From the NCBI RefSeq assembly GCF_005938745.2, contig NZ_VCBX02000001.1, forward strand, positions 577,501 to 641,500: a DNA stretch of 64,000 bases, given 5' to 3'. Positions 11,001-18,211 of the stretch are shown piece after piece. The notes beneath the pieces were generated by a model. The model ran no database searches. It had not been told where the DNA came from and worked only from the letters and a program-made list of their open reading frames with translations. This stretch comes from Rhodococcus sp. KBS0724 (lineage in GTDB: Bacteria; Actinomycetota; Actinomycetes; Mycobacteriales; Mycobacteriaceae). The stretch's first letter is position 1. Each line of letters begins with the position of its first letter. The position numbers and the translations under genes were made by a program.

Positions 11001-12010
11001 TCCAGGGGGAGTCCGATGCTGACGGGGCTCTTGCCGTCCATCAGCGCGCCGCAGGCAACCACTGTCGCTTCGGTGGGTCCGTATGTGTTCCACACTTCAC
11101 GGCCTTCGACGGCCAAGCGCTCGGCCAATTCGGGCGGGCAGGCTTCGCCGCCGAAAATCAGCAGACGGACGGCTTCGAGTGCCTCGGCCGGCCACAGCGA
11201 CGCCAACGTGGGAACGGTGGAGACGATGCTGACGTCGCGAGAGACCAGCCACGGGCCGAGGTCCATGCCACTGCGGACGAGTGATCGAGGTGCGGGGACC
11301 AGGCACGCGCCATGACGCCACGCGAGCCACATTTCCTCACACGACGCGTCGAAGGCGACGGACAGTCCCGCGAGAACACGGTCGCCAGGACCGATCGGCT
11401 CGTCTTGAAGGAACATGCGGGCCTCGGAGTCGACAAACGCCGCGGCATTGAGGTGGGTGACGGCGACGCCCTTGGGCGTGCCGGTGGATCCGGACGTGAA
11501 GATGATCCAGGCGTCGTCTCCGGGCAGTGGATCGCGTACGGGTGGGTGCTCGAGCCGTTTCGGCGCGGTGCCAGGCCCGACGCCGTCGCCAGTGATGATC
11601 GCGGTGACCTGGGCTTCACCGAAAACGAGTTCGGCGCGCTCCTCCGGATCATCGGCGTCGACGGGCACATAAGCGGCGCCGGCCGCGAGGATCGACAGGA
11701 TCGCCACGTACAGCGACCGCGAACCGGACGGCATCCGGATGCCGACGCGATCACCCGCGCCGACTCCGGCGTCGGCGAGCCAGCGCGCACCCTGTTCGAT
11801 TTCGCTCAGCAGTTCGGCGTACGACAGCGTCGTCTCACCGTCGTCGATGGCGGGTGCTTCGGGGTTGGCCTGCGCGGATGCCCGCACGATGTCGATGAGA
11901 GTGCGAGGCGCAGGTGCCTGCCCCGAACGTAGGAATACTGGCGGAATCCCGATAGACGATTCCGTCGACTGCGGCTGGAGTGGCAAACCCGTTGATCCTG
12001 TTCTGCTCAT
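8096..12010 (-). CDS. Pls/PosA-family membrane non-ribosomal peptide synthetase (poly-amino-acid synthetase-like)
   Basis: 1304 residues. Adenylation domain about 35-505 (A3 FTSGSTGTPKG at 171-181, NTYGPTEAT at 308-316, YRSGDLVR at 391-398, core lysine K498 in SGKVD). Carrier domain about 525-595 with phosphopantetheine Ser554 in GGGSLSA. Then three repeats of two membrane segments plus a left-handed-helix (hexapeptide) acyltransferase-like domain: segments near 620-690, 848-915 and 1092-1150, domains near 730-830, 955-1065 and 1198-1300. This is the architecture of epsilon-poly-L-lysine synthetase: no condensation or thioesterase domain, six membrane segments, three tandem domains. Aligning to GrsA gives pocket residues D221, A222, E225, S264, I285, G287, T309, V317, V318 and K498. 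The acidic E225 fits a cationic substrate such as lysine or ornithine (inference). Confidence 0.93.
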   Translation of the reverse strand: MSRTGSTGLPLQPQSTESSIGIPPVFLRSGQAPAPRTLIDIVRASAQANPEAPAIDDGETTLSYAELLSEIEQGARWLADAGVGAGDRVGIRMPSGSRSLYVAILSILAAGAAYVPVDADDPEERAELVFGEAQVTAIITGDGVGPGTAPKRLEHPPVRDPLPGDDAWIIFTSGSTGTPKGVAVTHLNAAAFVDSEARMFLQDEPIGPGDRVLAGLSVAFDASCEEMWLAWRHGACLVPAPRSLVRSGMDLGPWLVSRDVSIVSTVPTLASLWPAEALEAVRLLIFGGEACPPELAERLAVEGREVWNTYGPTEATVVACGALMDGKSPVSIGLPLDGWDLAVVDAQNNPVAVGEVGELVIGGVGLARYLDPAKDAEKYASMPSLGWERAYRSGDLVRLELEGLMFQGRADDQVKLGGRRIELGEVDNALQNLPGVSGAAAAVKKTAAGNQLLVGYIASTDPNFDLKAAHATLSEQLPAALVPRLALMDELPTRTSGKVDRNALPWPLPGAGEDAGAALGLDGTAAWVAGLWGSILGAQITGLDDDFFEVGGGSLSAAQLVTALRERFPEVTVAQLYDHPRLGSLAEYLDELAPTETVEPRIVKPTPLKSQLAQIAATVPLTTLTGLQLVTWLAIANNVLGWFADVRWAPSVSWWWILLAFLVFITPIGRMTIAVIGTRALLRNLQPGTYPRGGSEHMRLWIAQRLTEASGAASLSGAPWMLYYARALGADIGHGVDLHTLPPVTGMLELGDGCSVEPEVDLSGHWIDGDVIHIGEIKIGDGASVGSRSTLLPGARIGRDAVVEPGSAVFGRVKANQQWAGSPAVKVGKANHPWPSEHPKRAPGWVPVYGVTSIFLAGMPIFALMAGIALIGWWVRDTETITDAILQSLIVLPVATILSLLVFAVITLVAVRLLAIGLTPGYHPVRSRIGWQVWATERLLDSARTFLFPLYASLLTPGWLRLLGAKIGKNVEASTVLLLPKFTTVADGAFLADDTMVASYGLGGGWMHIEPAKIGKRAFLGNSGMTAPGRRVPKNGLVAVLSATPSKAKSGSSWLGSPPVRLRRAVGDTDAARTFNPPMRLKIARGIVETCRLIPVMVTFGIGLGVLFALETLAGTVGFWFAALLSGIVLLIAGAVAGAITIAAKWIVVGKIKKVEHPLWSSFVWRNEVADAFVETVAAPWFARAATGTAVLNIFLRGLGAKIGKGVWCESYWLPEADLVTLGDGATVERGCVVQTHLFHDRIMAMDTVTLGAGATLGPHCVALPAAGIGAGATVGPASLVMRGDTVPPSTRWQGNPIAPWAAS

Positions 12011-12104
12011 GATCTTTAGTCGTGCGACTTGTCGAGTTGTTATCTCATGACAAGTTTGCGAGTTGGTGAACAGTTCTGCCTAATGCAACATGCCGAGCTT
12101 GCGC

Positions 12105-13958
12105 TTATTCCGAGTTCGTGGCGTTCTGCAGGTGTCCTTCGGCTGAATCGGCGAACTCAGGCGTGTCGAAGACCTCTCCGCCCAGCGGGTCGACGGCGCG
12201 AGAATCTGCGGAGATGTCGACGACGCCGGTATCAGGATCGATGTTGACCGCGTGCTGCGGGACCTCGTGGACCGCGACGAACATGTGGCTGTCACTCGGA
12301 TCGGTGGTGATACCCGACTGTGACGGTGTCAGCCCCGCGAAACTGGACGAGATGTTCAGGTCGCGCAATCGTTTACTCGACGGTTGTGGCACGTCGACCG
12401 AACTGTTCGTGGTCGAGATCCGCAAGTACCGAGGAGCTGCGGCGACCTCGTATCGGAATGCCTTGAGCATGGACAGGCAGGCCAGCACCATGATGATCGA
12501 GAACGGCACAGCCGTCGCGATAGCCACGGTTTGCAGGGCCGTCAGAGATCCGCTGCCGCCGACGAGGAGCAGAACAGCTGCGGCAGCGCCGGACAGGAAC
12601 GTCCAGTAGACCCGGGTGATCTTGGATGTCTCCAGGTTGCCGCCCGTCGCGAGGATGTCGATGACGATCGAACCCGAGTCGGCGGACGTCACGAAGAAGA
12701 ACACGATGACAACGATGGCGAGAACACTCGAGATCGTTCCGAGCGGAAGCCCGTCGAGCAGTGTGAACAACGACGTGTTGGTGTCGACGGCGCCCGACGC
12801 GTCGAGCATGGTGCCCTCGTTGCGCTGACGCAGGATCCCGGAGTTACCGAAGATCGTGAACCACAGCGAACCGACGAGAGTGGGCGCGAGCAGTACACCG
12901 AACACAAATTCACGGATGGTGCGTCCACGAGAAATGCGGGCGATGAACATTCCGACAAACGGCGCCCAGCTCATCCACCATCCCCAGTAGAAGATCGTCC
13001 ACGCGCCTGCCCAGCCGTCGTCGGCAAACGGAGAGGTGCGCAGCATCAGTTCCGGAAGGGCCTGAACGTAGCCGCCGAGGTTCTGCACCCAGGACTGGAG
13101 AAGGAACAGTGTGGGGCCGAGGACCAGTACGAACAGAGCAAGGGCCGCGGCCAGGATCATGTTGATGTTGGAAAGCCACTTCAGTCCCTTGGTGACACCG
13201 GAGACCACCGAGAAGGTGGCCATACCCGTCACGATGACGATGATGGCGATGACCAACCAATTGTCGGTCTCCACCCAGCCGAGGTAGTCGAGGCCGGCGG
13301 TGATCTGCTGAACACCGAATCCGAGCGATGTTGCGACGCCGAACAAGGTGCCGACGATCGCAACGACGTCGATGGCATGCCCGATCTTGCCCTCGATGCG
13401 AGCGCGTCCGAGCAGGGGTTCGAGGAGCCAACGGATCGACAGGGGGCGACCCTTGCGGTACGTCATGTACGCCAGTCCGAGACCGACAACAACGTAGATC
13501 GCCCACGCGTGCAGACCCCAGTGGAACATTGTCAGTTCCATGGCCTGATTTGCGGCCGCGTCGGTGGATCCTGCTACCCGACCCGCGACCGGCGGGTCTA
13601 CATAGTGCGAAAGTGGTTCTGCCACTCCGTAAAACACCAAACCGATGCCCATGCCGGCACTGAAAAGCATCGCAAACCACGACATCATGCCGAACTCGGG
13701 TTGCTCGTCGTCACGGCCGAGCCTGATGTTGCCGATCCGGCTGATCGCGCAGTAGAGAGCAAAGACCACAAATCCGGTGGCGGACAGGATGTACCACCAG
13801 CCGACACCGTCGGTGATGGCGTTGTTCAGGCTCTGGAAGGCGTCGGCCGCAGTTCCGGAATAGATCACGGCAAAGGCGATCAGCCCGAAGATCACTATCG
13901 ATGCCGGGACGAATACGGGTTTCCGTAGTCCCCTCCACGCGTTTTTGACCGCAGTCAT
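12105..13958 (-). CDS. BCCT-family betaine/choline/carnitine transporter, BetP-like
   Basis: 617 residues with about twelve membrane segments. It carries the BCCT signature WWMSWAPFVGMFIARISRG in TM8, whose tryptophans form the substrate cage in BetP, and GMGIGLVFYGVAEP in TM3, whose glycine-rich form resembles the sodium-coupled betaine carrier. About 85 hydrophilic residues follow the last membrane segment (after about residue 530), comparable to the osmosensory C-terminal tail of BetP. Compatible-solute uptake under osmotic stress is likely; the exact solute is not determined. It lies 94 nt upstream of the synthetase gene on the same strand, so cotranscription is possible. The long 5' region holds candidate operator repeats. 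Confidence 0.92.
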   Translation of the reverse strand: MTAVKNAWRGLRKPVFVPASIVIFGLIAFAVIYSGTAADAFQSLNNAITDGVGWWYILSATGFVVFALYCAISRIGNIRLGRDDEQPEFGMMSWFAMLFSAGMGIGLVFYGVAEPLSHYVDPPVAGRVAGSTDAAANQAMELTMFHWGLHAWAIYVVVGLGLAYMTYRKGRPLSIRWLLEPLLGRARIEGKIGHAIDVVAIVGTLFGVATSLGFGVQQITAGLDYLGWVETDNWLVIAIIVIVTGMATFSVVSGVTKGLKWLSNINMILAAALALFVLVLGPTLFLLQSWVQNLGGYVQALPELMLRTSPFADDGWAGAWTIFYWGWWMSWAPFVGMFIARISRGRTIREFVFGVLLAPTLVGSLWFTIFGNSGILRQRNEGTMLDASGAVDTNTSLFTLLDGLPLGTISSVLAIVVIVFFFVTSADSGSIVIDILATGGNLETSKITRVYWTFLSGAAAAVLLLVGGSGSLTALQTVAIATAVPFSIIMVLACLSMLKAFRYEVAAAPRYLRISTTNSSVDVPQPSSKRLRDLNISSSFAGLTPSQSGITTDPSDSHMFVAVHEVPQHAVNIDPDTGVVDISADSRAVDPLGGEVFDTPEFADSAEGHLQNATNSE

Positions 13959-14486
13959 CTCGCTCCTTCACACAGTTCAGCGTGCTTGTCGCACTCCGGC
14001 GACATCGTCGACGCGCTCAGCCCTCGTACGGCGGCCACAGGTCGCGTAGGCGGGCATGCGCTCGCACCATCGCAGTAAAGACCGGGCTATTGCTTTGCAT
14101 CCCAAACTAACGGCAGGCTTCCGGCAACTCAACTGAACGAAAGATGCTGCACTGTCGTGATATTGCTTCTGCTTCTTTGAATTTCCGTCGTAAAATGTTG
14201 CACGGTAGCAATATTGGCGTTCGTGACGTAGGTTCGATGACGAATTCTCTTGGGGCTGAGAGGGGGTGTCAATCTGTTGCGCTTCAGGGCTATTGCGCAA
14301 TTGTCAAATTCTGCGAAACTCTTTGTCGGTCAGATCCTTAACTCGCGATCTTTCGCCATATCAATGATGAACGGGGTCGATACCGAAACGTGACTGTGAC
14401 GGTCGCAACTATGTGCGCTGCCGCCCCTTTTTGCCTGCTCGGCCAATGGGTCGATATTCGCGCAGTTGCGCTGTATCGGTGCGACC
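13959..14486 (-). other. Intergenic region upstream of the BCCT gene, no convincing gene
   Basis: About 530 bp with visibly lower GC between 14140 and 14340 than the flanks. Open frames here lack start signals and family resemblance. It holds two copies of a diverged 23-bp sequence (14144-14166 and 14195-14217) and the palindrome ATTGCGCAAT at 14292-14301. It is probably the control region for the BCCT gene to the left and the GerW-like gene to the right. Confidence 0.6.
14144..14217. repeat. Diverged direct repeat, possible operator pair
   Basis: Two copies (14144-14166 and 14195-14217) start 51 bp apart and match at 17 of 23 positions, beginning ATGYTGCAC and ending ATATTG. The second copy contains the inverted repeat TTGC-N6-GCAA. 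They lie about 185-260 bp upstream of the BCCT start. Function as a regulator site is inference. Confidence 0.4.
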
Positions 14487-14813
14487 ATGGTGGCTATGGA
14501 GATTCGGAATGCGGTGGAGCAACTTCGCGCAGGGTCCGGTGCTGCGAAGATCTTCGACGAACCGTACGAGACCAGTGATGGAACCACGATCATCACGGTT
14601 TCGCGCCTGCACTGGCGATTGCGCGGCAATCCCATTCCGGTGCCCGTTGGAGTGTTCTCCATTCGGGACGGCAAGGCGCTATGGGTGCCGGCAACGGATC
14701 ACTCGAGAATTGCGTTGTTGGGGGAGGTCATCGGATTGGCGGCCGCCGTGATCGCAACAGCGGCAGTTCTTCGTCGACCGCCTTGGCCGGACTTGTCGAT
14801 TCCGACTTGTTGA
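14487..14813 (+). CDS. GerW/YtfJ-like small protein
   Basis: 108 residues from the ATG at 14487; a TTG at 14466 and an ATG at 14496 are alternatives. The pattern of a short N-terminal helix, KIFDEPYETSDGTTIITVSRL, then an Ile/Val-rich C-terminal helix and RRPPWPD tail resembles the small GerW/YtfJ-like proteins found in many non-sporulating actinobacteria. In Bacillus the family is tied to spore germination, but in this genus its role is unknown. The C-terminal hydrophobic stretch (about 80-97) could be membrane-associated. No obvious operon partner: the next gene is behind its own promoter and riboswitch. Confidence 0.65.
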   Translation: MVAMEIRNAVEQLRAGSGAAKIFDEPYETSDGTTIITVSRLHWRLRGNPIPVPVGVFSIRDGKALWVPATDHSRIALLGEVIGLAAAVIATAAVLRRPPWPDLSIPTC

Positions 14814-14999
14814 TTCAGGGGGGTGACGCGGCGGCGCGCAGGTCGACAGTCAGGTCATGTTGCAAGAGAGGGACATTCGACGTGAAATCCACTCGGTTCA
14901 TTGTCGAGGAACTGTCGGCGTAGCTCGACTAGGAGGCGGACCCTTTGCCTCGCGTGCCGAGCGGTCAGTCGGCAACGGAAAATTCTTCATCCCTTCGAG

Positions 15000-15028
15000 T
15001 TGACAAGCCGCCGGAGTCCTGCCATTCT
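15000..15028 (+). promoter_or_regulatory. Promoter of the SAM-IV riboswitch transcript
   Basis: TTGACA at 15000-15005, a 17-bp spacer and CATTCT at 15023-15028. The predicted transcript start is near 15035, just before the aptamer. This supports the aptamer boundary independently. Confidence 0.7.
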
Positions 15029-15036
15029 CGTTTGCA

Positions 15037-15153
15037 GGTCACGAGTACCAGTGTTCAGCCCCGGCTTGCTGGTCGGCAACCCTCCTCCGCGGTGGGGTGC
15101 TCCGGGTGACGACCCGGCTGTATCCGAAAACGGATGCGGCAAGCGCGGGCTCT
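15037..15153 (+). ncRNA. SAM-IV riboswitch
   Basis: The leader matches the actinobacterial SAM-IV aptamer. The 5' strand GGTCACGAG begins at 15037, AGCCCCGGCTTGCTGG spans 15057-15072, the CGGCAACCCTCC core is at 15074-15085, GCGGTGGGGTGC at 15089-15100, GACC closes P1 at 15111-15114, the ATCCG-AAAA-CGGAT hairpin lies near 15122-15135, and GGCAAGCGCGGGC at 15138-15150 closes the pseudoknotted 3' part. SAM binding normally represses downstream sulfur genes. The expression platform is not clear: there is only a short CGGG/CCCG hairpin at about 15156-15170, so translational control is as likely as termination. Confidence 0.9.
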
Positions 15154-15204
15154 TCCGGGAACATCACCCGAAAAATGAGTCCTTGAACGTGAGGATTGTC
15201 TTCG

Positions 15205-16527
15205 ATGACTGCTGTTCTGAGTGCCGATACCTGCACCGCTCCCATTGCCAAGGTTTCCGGCGCCGACCTGCAGGTTCCCCTCGTCCAGGGCGGCGAGTGT
15301 TCATACGCGAACTTCGACTACGCAGCGAGCGCGCCGGCATTGGCCCAGGTCACCGACCGTATTGCGGAACTTCTTCCCACGTACGCCAGCGTCCACCGTG
15401 GTGCCGGATACGCCTCCCGGATCTCCACACTGACCTACGAGAACGCTCGCGAATCGGTTGCACGCTTCGTGAACTGCGCCGACGATCAGGTTGTCGTCTT
15501 CACCCGCAACACCACGGACTCGCTCAACCTCCTCGCCCAGTCCGTGCCCGGTAGCACCGTCGTCCTCGACGTCGAGCACCACGCAAACCTGTTGCCCTGG
15601 AACGACGCTCGTATCGTCACGGCCGCCGATACCGTCGAGGAAACCATTGAACGACTGATCGCGGAGCTGTGCACCAAGCCCGCCGCTCTCCTCGCTATTA
15701 CGGGAGCGTCCAACGTGACCGGCGAGATCCTGCCGATCGCACGCCTTGCGGACATTGCGCACCGTTGTGGTGCACGCATCCTCGTCGACGCTGCTCAGTT
15801 GGCTCCCCACCGTCGTATCGACCTGCAGGAAAGCGGAGTCGACTACCTCGCGTTCTCCGGTCACAAGTTGTACGCGCCGTTCGGTGCCGGCGTCCTCGTC
15901 GGCCGCCGCGACTGGCTCGACGAGGCCAAGCCGTACCTCGCCGGTGGCGGTGCTGTCCGTGAGGTGACCATCGAGTCCACCGAGTGGGCCTGCGCTCCCG
16001 CCCGTCACGAGGCCGGTTCGCCCAACGTTCTCGGTGCTGCTGCAATCGCCGCCGCCTGCGACGCACTGACCGCGCTCGACTTCGATGTGATCGCGGAGCA
16101 CGAGAAGGCGCTCACCGCTCAGCTGACCGACGGACTGGACGCCATCGCGGGCGTCAACCTGCTCCGCTTGTGGGCCGATGCTCCCGACGCCGTAGGAATT
16201 GTCACCTTCACCGTCGACGGATACGAAGCCGGCGAGGTTGCCGCATTCCTCTCGGCAGAACACGGCATCGGCGTCCGCGACGGACGCTTCTGCGCGCACC
16301 CGCTGCTTTCTCGTCTCGGCCTGTCCGGCGGTGCCGTCCGCGCCAGCCTCGGATTGGGCAGCAGCTCCGACGACGTGGATCGCCTGATCAACGCCGTGAG
16401 CATCCTCGTTTCCAATCAGCGTGATTGGAACTACGAGAAGACCGCCGGTGCATGGAATCCCGTGCCCGAGACCCGCACTTTCCTTGGTGGCACCGCCGGC
16501 GACGCCGGCGCAGCCGAATGCGTCTGA
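15205..16527 (+). CDS. Cysteine desulfurase-like class V aminotransferase
   Basis: 440 residues from the ATG at 15205, preceded by GAGGAT at 15191-15196; a TTG at 15196 is in frame but less likely. It has the class V aminotransferase (NifS/SufS) fold. The PLP lysine lies in LAFSGHKLYAPFGAG and a candidate catalytic Cys in GRFCAHPLL (about residue 370), aligned with the SufS-type mobile loop. Family enzymes release sulfur from cysteine as a persulfide, or perform related PLP chemistry. The upstream SAM-IV riboswitch places it in methionine/cysteine economy. It is not accompanied by suf or isc genes, so a role in Fe-S assembly is not supported by context. Confidence 0.88.
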   Translation: MTAVLSADTCTAPIAKVSGADLQVPLVQGGECSYANFDYAASAPALAQVTDRIAELLPTYASVHRGAGYASRISTLTYENARESVARFVNCADDQVVVFTRNTTDSLNLLAQSVPGSTVVLDVEHHANLLPWNDARIVTAADTVEETIERLIAELCTKPAALLAITGASNVTGEILPIARLADIAHRCGARILVDAAQLAPHRRIDLQESGVDYLAFSGHKLYAPFGAGVLVGRRDWLDEAKPYLAGGGAVREVTIESTEWACAPARHEAGSPNVLGAAAIAAACDALTALDFDVIAEHEKALTAQLTDGLDAIAGVNLLRLWADAPDAVGIVTFTVDGYEAGEVAAFLSAEHGIGVRDGRFCAHPLLSRLGLSGGAVRASLGLGSSSDDVDRLINAVSILVSNQRDWNYEKTAGAWNPVPETRTFLGGTAGDAGAAECV

Positions 16528-16566
16528 GCTCACATCCGGATGCACTGACTGAAATAGGCAACTAAC

Positions 16567-16611
16567 ATGGCAGGCATGACAACTGCGACGTTTGGAATGT
16601 GTACGAGCTGA
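16567..16611 (+). CDS. Possible 14-residue peptide upstream of the luciferase-fold gene
   Basis: An ATG at 16567 opens a short frame reading MAGMTTATFGMCTS and ending in TGA at 16609-16611, about 46 nt before the next gene. It carries three Met after the start region and one Cys and lies between two sulfur-linked genes, so a leader-peptide role is conceivable. There is no clear RBS and such short frames arise by chance. Confidence 0.25.
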   Translation: MAGMTTATFGMCTS

Positions 16612-16657
16612 CGATCGTCTCGCGCTCACCCCTCCCTCCATACTTTCGGAGATACAC

Positions 16658-17272
16658 ATGTCTTCTATCGCATCACACTCGCTGCACGTAGCTGTTGAGC
16701 TGACCGGATTCGGCCACCATCCCTCCGCCGAAGGAGCTCCCGGAAACCTGCCACTCATCGGCGCAGACTACTGGGTGGATCTCACCGAAGGTGACACCCT
16801 TCTCGATCTGACGGCCTTCCCTGTCAATGTCATTCGAATCCGTGCCGCCGACCTGCGTGACGCGCAGGCTCAGCGAGCCCAGATCCGCGCAGCGATTGCC
16901 GAGGACGGCCGCGATCCCGATTCTGTTGCAGTATTGGTCGATCTCGAAATCCTGATCGCTCCGGAAGCGCGCGCTGCGCGTAAAGAGTTGGCGCAGTTGG
17001 ATAGTGCGCTGAACGTTCCGCGAGTCCCGGCTTCGCTGCACTACGTCGGTACGCCGTCCGGGCTCGGCAGTTTGATCGCCGATATTCGGGCCGCCGACGT
17101 CGCAGACGGTGTGACCTTGCTCCCGTTGTCGCTGCCTCGCACTCTCGAACATCTTGTCGGCGAAACCATTCCGTGGCTTCAGTCGCGGGGGCTGGTGACT
17201 CCGGCGACAGCTGTCGACGAGGTTCTCGGTCGCTTCGGGTTGCCGCAGCGTCAGCGCACTCTCGCGTCCTGA
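16658..17272 (+). CDS. Shortened luciferase-like (LLM) flavin oxidoreductase-related protein
   Basis: 204 residues from the ATG at 16658, which follows GGAGAT. The N terminus (HVAVELTGFGHHPSAEG, then ADYWVDL) resembles strand 1 of NtaA/SnaA-type LLM monooxygenases. It continues almost directly into a C-terminal LLM stretch (VIRIRAADLRDAQAQRAQIR, then RDPDSVAVLVDLEI). About 100-200 residues that normally form the flavin-binding middle of the barrel are missing, against a usual 350-450. The frame is intact, so this is a stable deletion product or a distinct short family, not a fresh frameshift. It sits in the SAM-IV-controlled unit, which suggests sulfur metabolism. Flavin catalysis is doubtful. 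Confidence 0.7.
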   Translation: MSSIASHSLHVAVELTGFGHHPSAEGAPGNLPLIGADYWVDLTEGDTLLDLTAFPVNVIRIRAADLRDAQAQRAQIRAAIAEDGRDPDSVAVLVDLEILIAPEARAARKELAQLDSALNVPRVPASLHYVGTPSGLGSLIADIRAADVADGVTLLPLSLPRTLEHLVGETIPWLQSRGLVTPATAVDEVLGRFGLPQRQRTLAS

Positions 17273-18117
17273 TCGTCAATTGCGCCTGCGTACAGGTGGA
17301 ACAGCGACGGTAGTTTGTCGGCGCCATCCACCTGTGCCAGGAGCGTCCAGCACTGTGCCGTGACGGATCGCGCCCGCTTGCCGATCCAGTTGGTAGGCAG
17401 TAATTCTGGCGGCAGCAGCGGATCCGGTTCCATGGCTCGCGTGAATTCCGCCGCGAGTTCGATGGTCATCGTGACAGCATCGATGGCTGGGGTGTTCTGC
17501 AGTGAGTGCAGGCGCGCGGTCGCTACGTCGAGTAGTCGTTCGTATCCGGCCGCGATCTCGTCCAGTGGCCACAACTGCGCGGCAATCTTCACGGGGTCTT
17601 CGAGGGTGCCCACCGTCAGATCGCGAGTGGTCAGTGACGACAGGTGCTGTTCGACGTCGAGGTTGGCGGCCACATCGAGAACATACGGTTCCCAGGCGTG
17701 CGGCGAGACGTACAAGCCGCCCTGTAGGAGTGCGCCGCCGAGGTAGATCACCCTGGTGCGCAGCGTATCTCGCGCTTTCCGTGACGACTCCGGAATTGCG
17801 AATCCAACCAGATGCCAGTACCCGTCCCATGGCGTCGTGGTGCCGCGATCTTGTTGATAGGCCAGCCGAACGAATTCGACGTCGGGTTCCATCTCCCGCA
17901 CGGCTTTCGGCGTGGCTCGTAACGTGGCCTGCCGCCCGCGCCCTTCCTGTGTGAACTTTCCTTCGGCGACCAAACGCTTGATGCACAGCCGAACCTGTTG
18001 ATCGGTTTTGTCGAGGGCGCCGGCGGTGGCGTAGAGAGTGTGGCCGTCGACAGTTCCGTCCGCGCGCAGTAGTCCCTCGATCAGAATCCTCGTGGGTACA
18101 TCGACGTCCCTGTCCAT
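17251..18117 (-). CDS. PaaX-family transcriptional regulator
   Basis: 288 residues from the ATG at 18117 (DRDVDVPTRILIEGLL); an in-frame ATG at 18159 would add 14 residues of low complexity. N-terminal winged HTH (about 1-80), central PaaX domain with the PWDGYWHLVGFAIPE segment, and the C-terminal PaaX helix bundle. PaaX proteins repress aromatic-acid catabolism in response to CoA thioesters, but no paa genes are near, so the ligand here is open. Divergent from the alpha/beta hydrolase, with a perfect palindrome between them. Its 3' end overlaps the convergent LLM-like gene by 22 nt. Confidence 0.88.
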   Translation of the reverse strand: MDRDVDVPTRILIEGLLRADGTVDGHTLYATAGALDKTDQQVRLCIKRLVAEGKFTQEGRGRQATLRATPKAVREMEPDVEFVRLAYQQDRGTTTPWDGYWHLVGFAIPESSRKARDTLRTRVIYLGGALLQGGLYVSPHAWEPYVLDVAANLDVEQHLSSLTTRDLTVGTLEDPVKIAAQLWPLDEIAAGYERLLDVATARLHSLQNTPAIDAVTMTIELAAEFTRAMEPDPLLPPELLPTNWIGKRARSVTAQCWTLLAQVDGADKLPSLFHLYAGAIDDQDARVR

Positions 18118-18175
18118 TCGTCGGCCCTTTCCTCGCGTCTCGACATTTTCTCCCATCACTGTACTATCGAATGCA

Positions 18176-18187
18176 AAACGATCGTTT
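18176..18187. promoter_or_regulatory. Palindromic candidate operator for the PaaX regulator
   Basis: AAACGATCGTTT is a perfect 12-bp palindrome midway between the PaaX gene and the divergent hydrolase gene (18212). Position and symmetry suit a dimeric repressor; binding is inferred. Confidence 0.5.
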
Positions 18188-18211
18188 CAAATTCATACGT
18201 TAGGTCGAGAA

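Noticed and set aside
12384..13928. A 514-codon plus-strand frame opposite the BCCT gene
   Set aside because: His/Asp/Arg-rich translation typical of antisense of a membrane protein; the minus strand carries the BCCT signature.
13977..14300. A 107-codon minus-strand frame in the region before the BCCT gene
   Set aside because: Mixed low-complexity composition, no RBS, and it overlaps the likely control region.
14881..14923. A 13-codon frame starting with GTG (KSTRFIVEELSA) before the SAM-IV promoter
   Set aside because: It lies upstream of the riboswitch promoter, has no Cys or Met enrichment and no clear partner; chance is the simplest explanation.
15301..16758. A 485-codon minus-strand frame opposite the desulfurase gene
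   Set aside because: Shadow of a high-GC coding frame; no recognisable domains, and it covers the RBS and start of the next gene.
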